A DNA stretch of 5,116 bases from Candidatus Auribacterota bacterium (GTDB lineage Bacteria > Auribacterota > Tritonobacteria > UBA1439): positions 1 to 5,116 of the forward strand of contig JAPLCY010000073.1 in assembly GCA_026391995.1 (NCBI GenBank), written 5' to 3'. The notes under the pieces were generated by a model. That model saw only the letters and a program-made list of their open reading frames with translations. It was not told the DNA's origin and searched no databases. Shown here in pieces: positions 1 through 5,116 of this stretch; position 1 is the first letter of the stretch; each line of letters begins with the position of its first letter. The position numbers and the translations under genes were made by a program.

Positions 1-253
1 GGGAATCCGATCCCGCGTAGATGCCGCCGTTGGAACCGATGGCGGGTGAGGAGACCACGGCGCCCCCCGTGTAGTAGCTCCAGAACAGGTCGCCCTGGGA
101 GGGACCTGAGTACGACCAGCTCATCCCGGTATGCCGGGCATCCTTGTGAAACATCGGCCAGGGCGAATTGACAAGATCAGCATGAGCTGTTGGAAGGAAT
201 AACATACTCCCAAAACAAGCTATAATAACGCTGAATAACCCCGCTCTTTTCAC
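1..253 (-). CDS. Secreted PQQ-like beta-propeller repeat protein, N-terminal fragment
   Basis: This gene is cut by the left window edge, and 84 codons are visible. Translation from the GTG at 253-251 begins with a clear Sec signal peptide: a basic start (MKRAG), a hydrophobic core (about residues 6-20) and a likely signal peptidase I site after PTAHA (residue 25). The mature start contains SPWPMFHKDARHTGMS (residues 30-45), then GDLFWSYYTGGAVVSSPAIG and GGIYAGSDS. This is the usual opening of PQQ-like (BamB/quinoprotein-type) propellers, where a WPMF...RHTG segment precedes blades of the form W-x(n)-SPAIG...G-x-IYxGS. The protein is probably exported to the periplasm or cell surface. Its role is unknown; propellers of this type may be scaffolds as well as enzymes, and no catalytic residues are in view. 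The GTG start is supported by GAGGGGG five bases upstream. It lies 136 bases downstream of murJ on the same strand and may have its own promoter. Confidence 0.85.
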   Translation of the reverse strand, partial: MKRAGLFSVIIACFGSMLFLPTAHADLVNSPWPMFHKDARHTGMSWSYSGPSQGDLFWSYYTGGAVVSSPAIGSNGGIYAGSDS

Positions 254-258
254 AAACA

Positions 259-265
259 CCCCCTC
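259..265 (-). promoter_or_regulatory. Ribosome binding site of the propeller gene (decides a GTG start)
   Basis: On the minus strand GAGGGGG lies five bases before the GTG at 253. It supports this start over the internal ATG at residue 17, which would cut through the signal peptide. The same seven bases precede murJ. Confidence 0.6.
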
Positions 266-294
266 GCTGTAAGAACTGCCACGTGATAATAACG

Positions 295-318
295 CTCTTC
301 GATTCAGAGACCGAAGAG
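295..318 (-). terminator. Stem-loop between murJ and the propeller gene; weak terminator or 5' leader hairpin
   Basis: CTCTTCG (295-301) and CGAAGAG (312-318) form a perfect 7-bp stem around a 10-base loop. Read on the minus strand, the stem is followed by GTTATTAT, which is T-rich but is not a clean U tract. It could therefore be a weak terminator for murJ. Alternatively it could sit at the very 5' end of the propeller mRNA, because the candidate -10 box at 326-331 would place the start near 319. The two readings exclude each other only in part; I cannot choose between them. Confidence 0.3.
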
Positions 319-325
319 ATGGTAC

Positions 326-354
326 TCTATAATCAATACCCTGTCTGGGGGCAA
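326..354 (-). promoter_or_regulatory. Candidate sigma70-type promoter for the propeller gene
   Basis: On the minus strand, TTGCCC (349-354) and TATAGA (326-331) are separated by exactly 17 bases. Each matches four of six consensus positions. The predicted start is near 319, giving a leader of roughly 65 bases. The -35 box overlaps a small GGGGC-AAGT-GCCCC hairpin at 348-361. The matches are modest, so this is only a candidate. Confidence 0.3.
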
Positions 355-389
355 GTGCCCCGTGGGTGTAAGCGCGATTATCTCTTGTC

Positions 390-1994
390 TTATACCCCAC
401 CAGGCCCCCGGTCACTGGAGTCTCCTGGTCTGCCCCGGAGATCGTGCCAGAGCTCTCGCGGCTCGGGAGAACCGAGGAGCAGGGCGACGCCGAAGTAGAC
501 GGCGATGCCGGCAAGCAGGGGGATGAATACCCGGGCAATCTTGTCGCCGGTGCCGGGTCCCCCGAGATGGGCGACCGTCAGCCAGTAGCACAGGCCCGCC
601 GTTGCCGCCATGGCGGCAATGGCTGCCAGGATCTTCAAACTTGACCTCCCCACCCTGCGCATGCCGAGCGACCCGATCTTCTTCCTGAGCATCAGGAGGA
701 GCAGTGAGATGTTGAGGAATGAGGCAAGGGATGTCGCTAGCGCAAGCCCGCCGTGCTTGAGCGGTTTCATGAGGAGATAGTCCATCACGATATTCGCCGC
801 CACCGCCACACAGGCCACCTTCACCGGGGTCCTTGTGTCCTGAAGCGAGTAGAAGCACCTCACCACCACGGACACCCCGCCGATCGCGCAGACCCCGATC
901 GAGTAGAAGAGCACCGCCCAGTAGGTGGGCCAGGTCATGTTGTTCGCCAAAAACGCCCCCCGCTCGTAGAGGAGCCGTATTATGGGAATGCCCAGCACCA
1001 TGAGGCCTATGCCCGCGGGGAGGGTTATGAAAAGGACGATGCGCAGGGCGTAATTGAGCGCCTCTTTCAACCCCTCGATATCGCCCGACACGGCAAATCC
1101 CGCCATGAGTGGAAACACGACGGTGGAAATACCGATGGCGAACGTGCCTATCGGAAACTGGATCAGCCTGTTCGCCGCGTAGAGATAGGTCACGCTCCCC
1201 TGCGGCAGGAACGAGGCGAAGAGATTGTCCACGAGCAGATTCACGTGATAGACCGCGAGTCCTGCCAGGGCGGGGAGGATGAGCCTGATGATCCTCCTGA
1301 TCTCGGGATGCCCCCACACCCTCCCCCACACCAGGGAGAATCCATTCGCGCGGAGGGCGGGGATCTGCATCCCCAGCTGGACCGCTCCGCCGCACATGAC
1401 GCCGAGGGCGATGACGAATATCTGCTGCTCGCCCGACGTGCTCCAGCGCGGGGCGATAAAAACGGCGGTGAGGATGATCGTCAGGTTGAATGCCGCCTGG
1501 GAAAGGGAGGGCATCGCGAAGTGCTTGAGGGAGTTGAGTATCCCCATGCACAGGGCCACGAGCGACACGAAGAGGAGGTACGGGAAAAGCCAGCGCGTGA
1601 GGCTCACGGTGAGGCGGAACTTCTCCGGGTCGGCGCTGAACCCCGCCAGGGCCACGCGCACGATCCATGGGGCGAAGATGACGCCGAGACCGACAACCAC
1701 ACCCGCGACGATGAGGAGGCAGAGGAATACCGCGGTGGCGAGTTCCCACGCCTCCCTCCTGCTCTTGTTCTTCAGGTAGCCGCTGAACACGGGGATGAAT
1801 GCGGCGCTCAGCGCCCCCTCCCCCATCAGGTAGCGGAGGGTATTGGGTAGCCGGAAGGCGGCATAGAAGGCATCGGTGAGAAAGGGGCCGAACATGCGGA
1901 GGATGACCATATCCCGGATCAATCCGAGGACACGGCTGAGCAGCGTGGCCATCCCCACCACCGATGCCGAACGGGCGATGCCAACCTTTGACAC
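390..1994 (-). CDS. murJ: MurJ (MviN) lipid II flippase
   Basis: MurJ moves lipid II, the undecaprenyl-linked peptidoglycan precursor, from the inner to the outer face of the cytoplasmic membrane. It is a MOP-superfamily polytopic protein. The 534 residues fit the usual length of about 510-530, and hydrophobic stretches are consistent with 14 membrane helices. Family signatures are intact: SRVLGLIRD (20-28), TDAFYAAFRLPNTLR (40-54), GEGALSAAFIPVF (58-70), NRLIQFPIG (275-283), YERGAF (343-348) and FYSLQDTRTPVK (381-392). Arginines 21, 27, 54 and 276 line up with the cavity arginines R18, R24, R52 and R270 required in Escherichia coli MurJ, and D41 with D39, so the protein should be functional. 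The start is GTG at 1994-1992, preceded by GAGGGGG, and the conserved first helix begins directly after it. It is divergent from rpsT, a neighbour of murJ in other Gram-negatives such as Pseudomonas. I found no convincing promoter for it in the 132-base gap. The C-terminal tail after about residue 508 is polar and not conserved. Confidence 0.96.
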   Translation of the reverse strand: MSKVGIARSASVVGMATLLSRVLGLIRDMVILRMFGPFLTDAFYAAFRLPNTLRYLMGEGALSAAFIPVFSGYLKNKSRREAWELATAVFLCLLIVAGVVVGLGVIFAPWIVRVALAGFSADPEKFRLTVSLTRWLFPYLLFVSLVALCMGILNSLKHFAMPSLSQAAFNLTIILTAVFIAPRWSTSGEQQIFVIALGVMCGGAVQLGMQIPALRANGFSLVWGRVWGHPEIRRIIRLILPALAGLAVYHVNLLVDNLFASFLPQGSVTYLYAANRLIQFPIGTFAIGISTVVFPLMAGFAVSGDIEGLKEALNYALRIVLFITLPAGIGLMVLGIPIIRLLYERGAFLANNMTWPTYWAVLFYSIGVCAIGGVSVVVRCFYSLQDTRTPVKVACVAVAANIVMDYLLMKPLKHGGLALATSLASFLNISLLLLMLRKKIGSLGMRRVGRSSLKILAAIAAMAATAGLCYWLTVAHLGGPGTGDKIARVFIPLLAGIAVYFGVALLLGSPEPRELWHDLRGRPGDSSDRGPGGV

Positions 1995-1998
1995 TGTG

Positions 1999-2005
1999 CC
2001 CCCTC
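1999..2005 (-). promoter_or_regulatory. Ribosome binding site of murJ (decides a GTG start)
   Basis: On the minus strand GAGGGGG lies four bases before the GTG codon at 1994. The next in-frame ATG is codon 15, inside the first membrane helix, so the GTG is the better start. Confidence 0.6.
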
Positions 2006-2041
2006 TTTCCGTTATTGCGTGCTCCTCATATGCGGTTTATC

Positions 2042-2070
2042 TTGACATGCGATGCCAGAATTGGTACAAA
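2042..2070 (+). promoter_or_regulatory. Sigma70-type promoter of rpsT
   Basis: A perfect -35 hexamer TTGACA (2042-2047) is followed after exactly 17 bases by TACAAA (2065-2070), a four-of-six -10 match. Transcription should start near 2077, giving a leader of about 50 bases before the rpsT ATG. This is the best promoter in the window and fits a highly expressed ribosomal protein gene. Confidence 0.7.
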
Positions 2071-2110
2071 TGCCGTCCGAAGCTTGCATGGTAACCCGGA
2101 TAATGGCTCC

Positions 2111-2117
2111 AAGGAGG
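2111..2117 (+). promoter_or_regulatory. Ribosome binding site of rpsT (decides the start)
   Basis: AAGGAGG, a near-perfect anti-SD complement, ends nine bases before the ATG at 2127. It rules out the longer in-frame ORF beginning at 2052, which would start inside the promoter spacer. Confidence 0.85.
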
Positions 2118-2126
2118 ATATCGAAC

Positions 2127-2384
2127 ATGCCTACCCGTAAATCAGGCGCGAAGCACATGAGGGCGGATATAAAAAAAGGTCTTCGTAACGCGCGTGTAAT
2201 CTCGGCGCTCAAGACCCTGAAACGGAAGTTCGAGCTGCTGACCAAAAAAGGGGACCGCGAGGGCGCTGCCAAGCTCTTCCTCAGGCTCTCCTCCGCGTGT
2301 GATAAAGCGGCCAAGCGCGGCATCATTCACAAGAACAACGCGAACCGCACAAAGGCCCGCCTGTCCAAGAGACTCAAGGCCTGA
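2127..2384 (+). CDS. rpsT: 30S ribosomal protein S20
   Basis: S20 (bS20) binds 16S rRNA in the body of the small subunit and helps 30S assembly. The 85 residues match the usual 85-90. The family pattern is clear: a lysine/arginine-rich N-terminus (MPTRKSGAKHMRADIKKG), the helix with RNARVISALKTLKRKFE, an AAKLF...LSSACDKAAKRGIIHKNNA segment (the conserved D-K-A-A-x-[KR]-G-[IV]-I-H-x-N-x-A block, about residues 59-72) and the basic tail RTKARLSKRLKA. The start is fixed by a strong Shine-Dalgarno site and by the conserved MP-x-KS-[AG]-x-K opening. It is a single-gene transcript on the plus strand, divergent from murJ and convergent with lptE, whose stop codon is 13 bases away. S20 represses its own translation in Escherichia coli; the short leader here shows no obvious binding structure. 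No terminator is visible after the stop. Confidence 0.97.
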   Translation: MPTRKSGAKHMRADIKKGLRNARVISALKTLKRKFELLTKKGDREGAAKLFLRLSSACDKAAKRGIIHKNNANRTKARLSKRLKA

Positions 2385-2397
2385 CGCCGACCCCCCT

Positions 2398-2898
2398 CTA
2401 CCACCGCTCGCTCACCCGTTCGACGATATGGTCCGCGAGGTCCTCAAGCGCGAACGGCACCGCAATCCGCTGGGACACGGGTAATGTTACCGTCACAAAA
2501 AACGCCTTCTCCCCCTCCACGCGCCTGGCGGTAAAGATCACCTTGCGGGTCTTGGCGTCTCGCATGGTCACCTCGGCCCCTACGGTCAGTCGATACTCCC
2601 TGGTGATATCGTTCTTGTCGAAGCGAAGGGCCGAGCGGTTGAAGCTGGTCAGGGTGACCTCCAGCACCGCATCGGCATCCTTCTCGTTTACCACCATATA
2701 GGTGCCGTCGATCTGGAACGCGGTGACGATCTTGCTCGTCGAGCGGGCCTCGATCGCCGGCTCGGTAGTCTTGTTTTTCACCTGCGGGATATAGATCGTC
2801 TTGATCGGGTCGTTGACATTGACCGAGCCGACACGGTAGCCGCATCCCGCAACCGTGATCACGGCCGCCAGCACAGCCGCCATTGCCATTCTCATCAT
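2398..2898 (-). CDS. lptE: LptE-like LPS-assembly outer-membrane lipoprotein
   Basis: LptE is the lipoprotein plug and partner of the LptD barrel, which inserts lipopolysaccharide into the outer leaflet of the outer membrane. From the ATG at 2898 the protein has 166 residues, within the family range. It starts with a basic, hydrophobic lipoprotein signal (MMRMAMAAVLAAVITVAGC) whose lipobox VAGC gives Cys19 as the lipidated residue, followed by the typical CGYR. Next come the IKTIYIPQVKNKTTEP segment, the region DADAVLEVTLTSF with its alternating beta pattern, YRLTVGAEVTMRDAKT, and a closing helix ALEDLADHIVERVSERW, all in the order expected of LptE. Start choice: GAGGAG lies five bases before this ATG and eight before the next one (2895), so either may be used. 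The longer TTG start at 2952 would overlap the Shine-Dalgarno site and the likely promoter. It follows the BamD-like gene on the same strand after 66 bases. LptE is poorly conserved in sequence, so the family call rests on layout as much as identity. Confidence 0.82.
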   Translation of the reverse strand: MMRMAMAAVLAAVITVAGCGYRVGSVNVNDPIKTIYIPQVKNKTTEPAIEARSTSKIVTAFQIDGTYMVVNEKDADAVLEVTLTSFNRSALRFDKNDITREYRLTVGAEVTMRDAKTRKVIFTARRVEGEKAFFVTVTLPVSQRIAVPFALEDLADHIVERVSERW

Positions 2899-2903
2899 CG
2901 TAT

Positions 2904-2909
2904 CTCCTC
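2904..2909 (-). promoter_or_regulatory. Ribosome binding site of lptE (decides the start)
   Basis: GAGGAG on the minus strand precedes two adjacent ATG codons (2898 and 2895) by five and eight bases. It supports a start here instead of at the upstream in-frame TTG. Confidence 0.7.
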
Positions 2910-2930
2910 TGCCTGTACCACTACGCGCAT

Positions 2931-2960
2931 ATAATAGCATGCCGTTGCTCAATTTATCCA
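2931..2960 (-). promoter_or_regulatory. Candidate extended -10 promoter of lptE
   Basis: On the minus strand TATTAT (2931-2936, five of six) is directly preceded by TGC (2937-2939), giving an extended -10 element (TGnTATAAT type). A weak -35, TGGATA (2955-2960, four of six), lies 18 bases further up. Transcription would start near 2924, leaving a 25-base leader that just contains the lptE ribosome binding site. If real, lptE is not wholly dependent on the upstream gene. Confidence 0.42.
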
Positions 2961-2962
2961 GT

Positions 2963-2976
2963 GACTAATGACTAAT
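2963..2976. repeat. Two-copy tandem heptamer GACTAAT at the BamD-like stop codon
   Basis: GACTAAT occurs twice head to tail, followed by a partial copy (AACT) at 2977-2980. On the coding (minus) strand this reads as ATTAGTC units. The repeat supplies the last codons and the TAG stop (2965-2967) of the BamD-like gene. The surrounding coding sequence is GC-rich, so this AT-rich patch stands out. Two copies may also be chance. Confidence 0.5.
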
Positions 2977-5116
2977 AACTGTTGTTGCCGTCGTCAACCA
3001 TTCCCTGATCTTCTCCGCCTGTGGATCGTCCGGGGCGAGCTCCAGGTAGCGCTTCCAGTAACCCGCGGCGGCGGCCCGATCGCCTAGCGCCGACTGGCAG
3101 AGCTTCCCGAGGCTGAAATAGGCCGGTGCGAATGAGGGATCCGCCTTTATCGCCTCCTCGAACTGCCGCCGCGCCGCGTCGTAATCACCGAGCTCGCCCT
3201 GTGCCAGACCGAGCCGGTGGTGCGCAACGGGGCTGGACGGCGCCAGCGTCACCGCCCGTTCCAGGTGCTCTGCGGCAGCCTTCATATCCCCCGCCGCGAA
3301 ACAGGCGGCCCCGAGGCGATAGAGGGCGCCGGCGTTGTCCGGCTGCAGCTCCGTGACCTGCCTGAACAGCTCCACCGCGCGCGCCCCGTCCCCGTACTCC
3401 TCGCAGAGCTCCGCCAGAGAGAAGCACGCCTCCGCGTCGAGGGGATTCTTCTTCACGCGCTCCTCGAGGTCCGCGGTGATCTCTAAAAACTCCTGCTGGA
3501 CGCTTGCCTGCCGCGCCTCCTCGAGCCCCTGCCTGCACCGCCTCAGCATCCCTTCTATCTCGCCGTTCCGGTAGTCCGGCCCGGCCTCTTTGAGCTCCAT
3601 GAGCCTCAGGGCGGCACGGTCGTAGACGTCCAGCGCCTCGTCCCACCGCTTCTGGAGCTGCAGCCCCTCTCCGTTATTCATCAATTCGACCGCGTCCCTA
3701 TAGACCAGCTCTCGCTCCCGCGGGGCGGGAACCGTCGCGACAACGCGCTCACGGCCCAACGGCCAGAACCATGACCGGATGCTACACCGGAGCGCCGGGG
3801 CGGCAGCAATCGCGGCGTCCTTCTGCTCTCCTGCGGCGGCGCCCGTTGGCGGCGCCCCCTCCCTGCTCTGTATGCGCGCGGCAAGGGCCTCACGCCGCAC
3901 GCGATAATACTCCCTGAGCCCCCCCTCCTCCGATTCTACGGAGCCGGAAAGGCCCGTGATCGAGGAGCGCAAGCGCTCGAGCTGCGCCTCCAGTCCCCGC
4001 GCGCGCTCCTCCCTCGCGGCGATCTCGCCGGCGGCCGATTTGAGTATCTCCCCGCCCCCCTCGGGCACTTCGCCGATCTCCGCTACCCTGTTCTGGGCGA
4101 CTTGGAGTTCAACCTGGGCGCCGCGGAGATCGTCCTCGACGCGTTCGATCTCCGCTTCCGCGGCCAGCAGCCGGACGCGGTTGGTCATCACGGCCTGTTT
4201 TTCATACAGCTCCTCGCGCGCAAGGGCGAGGCGATCCCGCAACGCCCGGATGCGCTGAGTGCGCTCCGCCACCTCGAGCCGCTCCTGGCCCGAGAGGGTA
4301 CGCGGCACCACGTAGCGCCAGAACGTCCACCGCGTGCGCCCCTTCGCCTTGATCTTGCCGACGGCGTCCGCCTGGCTGCCGATGAGCCGCTCGATCTCGA
4401 TAATCGCGTCCTGCGACTGCCTGACCGCCTCCGTCAGCTCCAGCCGCTTCTCCTCGCGCGCGACGATCTTTTTTGCCTTGTCCGCATACCGCGTGAGCGG
4501 ATAATCGTGCACCACCTCGCGCAGGTAGATCAGCGCGGCCTTGGGGTTCTCGCGCCGCTCATAGTAGGTCCCGATCTGGAAGAGCGAGGCGGCCTTCCGC
4601 CCCTGGAGCTCGGTGAGCATTTCCTTGCCGTGCTCGACATGCTTGTCGTTCGGGTAACCGTCGATATACTCGCGGAGCCGGTTGATCGCCTCCTGAGAGG
4701 CCTCCTGATCGTACGGGGCGGCGACCGCCTGCCGGTAGGCGCACACCGCGCGCTGGTACTTCGCCGCCGGCACAAACTCGCTCTGCGGATAGCGCACGGG
4801 CACCTTCTCGAACTCGATGGCCGCCTCGATATACTCCTTCTTCTGGAGATACGCCACGCCGAGGTTGTACTGCGCGTTCGGCGCGAGATCGCTGAACGGG
4901 GCGTTCGCGAGCACCTTCTGGAATATCGCGATGGCGCGCTTGGCTGACCCGGAGGGGTTTATCTTGAGGAACGAAAGCGATTTCCCCTGGAGGAAGAGGT
5001 TCCCGATCTTGAACTGCCGGTTCAAGATGAGATTGACCTTCGGATAGGAGGGGTACTTGTCGAGGACCGCTTGGTAAGCATTGAACGCCGGGTAGTAGTT
5101 GCCGGTCTTCTCGAGC
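2965..5116 (-). CDS. BamD-like outer-membrane assembly TPR protein with coiled-coil and second TPR array, N-terminus missing
   Basis: The frame is open through the right edge; 716 residues are visible and the start is outside. Numbering here is from the first visible codon. Residues 1-220 resemble BamD/YfiO: repeated A...YQAVLDKYP-type helices, AQYNLGVAYLQKKEYIEAAI (81-100), an EASQEAINRLREYIDGYPND segment and IGTYYERRENPKAALIYLRE (181-200), each ending in the Y-P turn typical of the family. BamD is an outer-membrane lipoprotein of the BAM complex that folds beta-barrel proteins. About 215-415 is charged, heptad-like coiled coil, broken by a tryptophan-rich stretch (TRWTFWRYVVPR, 261-272) and a Gly/Pro gap near 350. 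A second aromatic stretch (SIRSWFWPLG) lies at 445-454. The C-terminus carries at least four canonical TPRs, at 560-593, 594-627, 628-661 and 662-696. BamD is normally 240-280 residues, so this is a large extension or a related scaffold protein instead of BamD itself. It lies upstream of lptE on the same strand, consistent with envelope biogenesis. The signal sequence cannot be seen. Confidence 0.8.
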   Translation of the reverse strand, partial: LEKTGNYYPAFNAYQAVLDKYPSYPKVNLILNRQFKIGNLFLQGKSLSFLKINPSGSAKRAIAIFQKVLANAPFSDLAPNAQYNLGVAYLQKKEYIEAAIEFEKVPVRYPQSEFVPAAKYQRAVCAYRQAVAAPYDQEASQEAINRLREYIDGYPNDKHVEHGKEMLTELQGRKAASLFQIGTYYERRENPKAALIYLREVVHDYPLTRYADKAKKIVAREEKRLELTEAVRQSQDAIIEIERLIGSQADAVGKIKAKGRTRWTFWRYVVPRTLSGQERLEVAERTQRIRALRDRLALAREELYEKQAVMTNRVRLLAAEAEIERVEDDLRGAQVELQVAQNRVAEIGEVPEGGGEILKSAAGEIAAREERARGLEAQLERLRSSITGLSGSVESEEGGLREYYRVRREALAARIQSREGAPPTGAAAGEQKDAAIAAAPALRCSIRSWFWPLGRERVVATVPAPRERELVYRDAVELMNNGEGLQLQKRWDEALDVYDRAALRLMELKEAGPDYRNGEIEGMLRRCRQGLEEARQASVQQEFLEITADLEERVKKNPLDAEACFSLAELCEEYGDGARAVELFRQVTELQPDNAGALYRLGAACFAAGDMKAAAEHLERAVTLAPSSPVAHHRLGLAQGELGDYDAARRQFEEAIKADPSFAPAYFSLGKLCQSALGDRAAAAGYWKRYLELAPDDPQAEKIREWLTTATTVISH

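Noticed and set aside
328..333. TATAAT on the plus strand as a promoter
   Set aside because: The hexamer is perfect, but there is no -35 match 16-18 bases upstream and no plus-strand gene follows; the next sequence is antisense to murJ.
412..1749. A 445-codon frame on the minus strand inside murJ, shifted relative to it
   Set aside because: The composition is dominated by Arg, Gly, Pro and His, with no family resemblance. It is an out-of-frame shadow of murJ, not evidence of a frameshift, because murJ itself is continuous.
753..1850. A 365-codon open frame on the plus strand opposite murJ
   Set aside because: It is antisense to an intact, motif-complete murJ. The translation is rich in His, Arg, Glu and Pro with no recognisable domain, as expected of a shadow frame in GC-rich DNA.
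2107..2116. CTCCAAGGAG in the rpsT leader as a hairpin hiding the Shine-Dalgarno site
   Set aside because: With a four-base loop only three base pairs remain, too weak to be a regulatory structure on its own.
2052..2126. N-terminal extension of rpsT from an ATG at 2052
   Set aside because: It would begin within the promoter spacer and upstream of the predicted transcript start. The strong AAGGAGG and the conserved S20 N-terminus place the start at 2127.
2416..2457. Inverted repeat CCGTTCG / CGAACGG as an rpsT terminator
   Set aside because: The 7-bp arms are 28 bases apart, lie inside the lptE coding sequence and are not followed by a U tract, so chance in GC-rich coding DNA is more likely.
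4102..4947. A 281-codon open frame on the plus strand opposite the BamD-like gene
   Set aside because: It is Leu/Arg-rich, low-complexity and antisense to clear TPR coding sequence, with no Shine-Dalgarno site noted and no domain.
5023..5025. TTG as the start of the BamD-like gene, giving 686 residues
   Set aside because: The same frame stays open for 30 more codons to the window edge, and those codons (GNYYPAFNAYQAVLDKYPSY) continue the TPR pattern, so the TTG is an internal leucine and the true start is outside.

Overview
The window is a moderately GC-rich stretch of a Gram-negative (diderm) bacterial chromosome. It carries five genes, four on the minus strand and one on the plus strand. 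The diderm inference rests on an LptE-type LPS-assembly lipoprotein, a BamD-like outer-membrane assembly protein, and the peptidoglycan flippase MurJ. The lineage cannot be fixed from this sequence. The fused TPR/coiled-coil BamD-like protein and the secreted PQQ-type propeller would fit an uncultured phylum such as the Omnitrophota or another PVC-related group, but that is a guess.

Layout, left to right. Positions 1-253 (minus) hold the N-terminus of a secreted PQQ-like beta-propeller protein that runs off the left edge. Positions 254-389 are a non-coding gap with two small hairpins and a candidate promoter for that gene. Positions 390-1994 (minus) hold murJ, the lipid II flippase. Positions 1995-2126 are a divergent intergenic region with a strong sigma70-type promoter and a near-perfect Shine-Dalgarno site driving rpsT. 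Positions 2127-2384 (plus) hold rpsT, ribosomal protein S20. After a 13-base convergent gap comes lptE (2398-2898, minus). A 66-base gap follows, with a plausible extended -10 promoter and a small heptamer repeat. From 2965 to the right edge (minus) lies a very long BamD-like TPR protein whose start is outside the window.

Apart from rpsT, every gene acts in or across the cell envelope: outer-membrane protein assembly (BamD-like), LPS insertion (LptE), lipid II export (MurJ) and a periplasmic or exported propeller. The BamD-like gene and lptE form one minus-strand unit. murJ and the propeller gene form a second minus-strand unit, and rpsT is transcribed alone against them. No mobile element, CRISPR array, tRNA, rRNA or defence system is visible. 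I see no convincing undescribed system. The most unusual item is the BamD-like protein, which is far longer than its family and carries a coiled-coil domain and a second TPR array.
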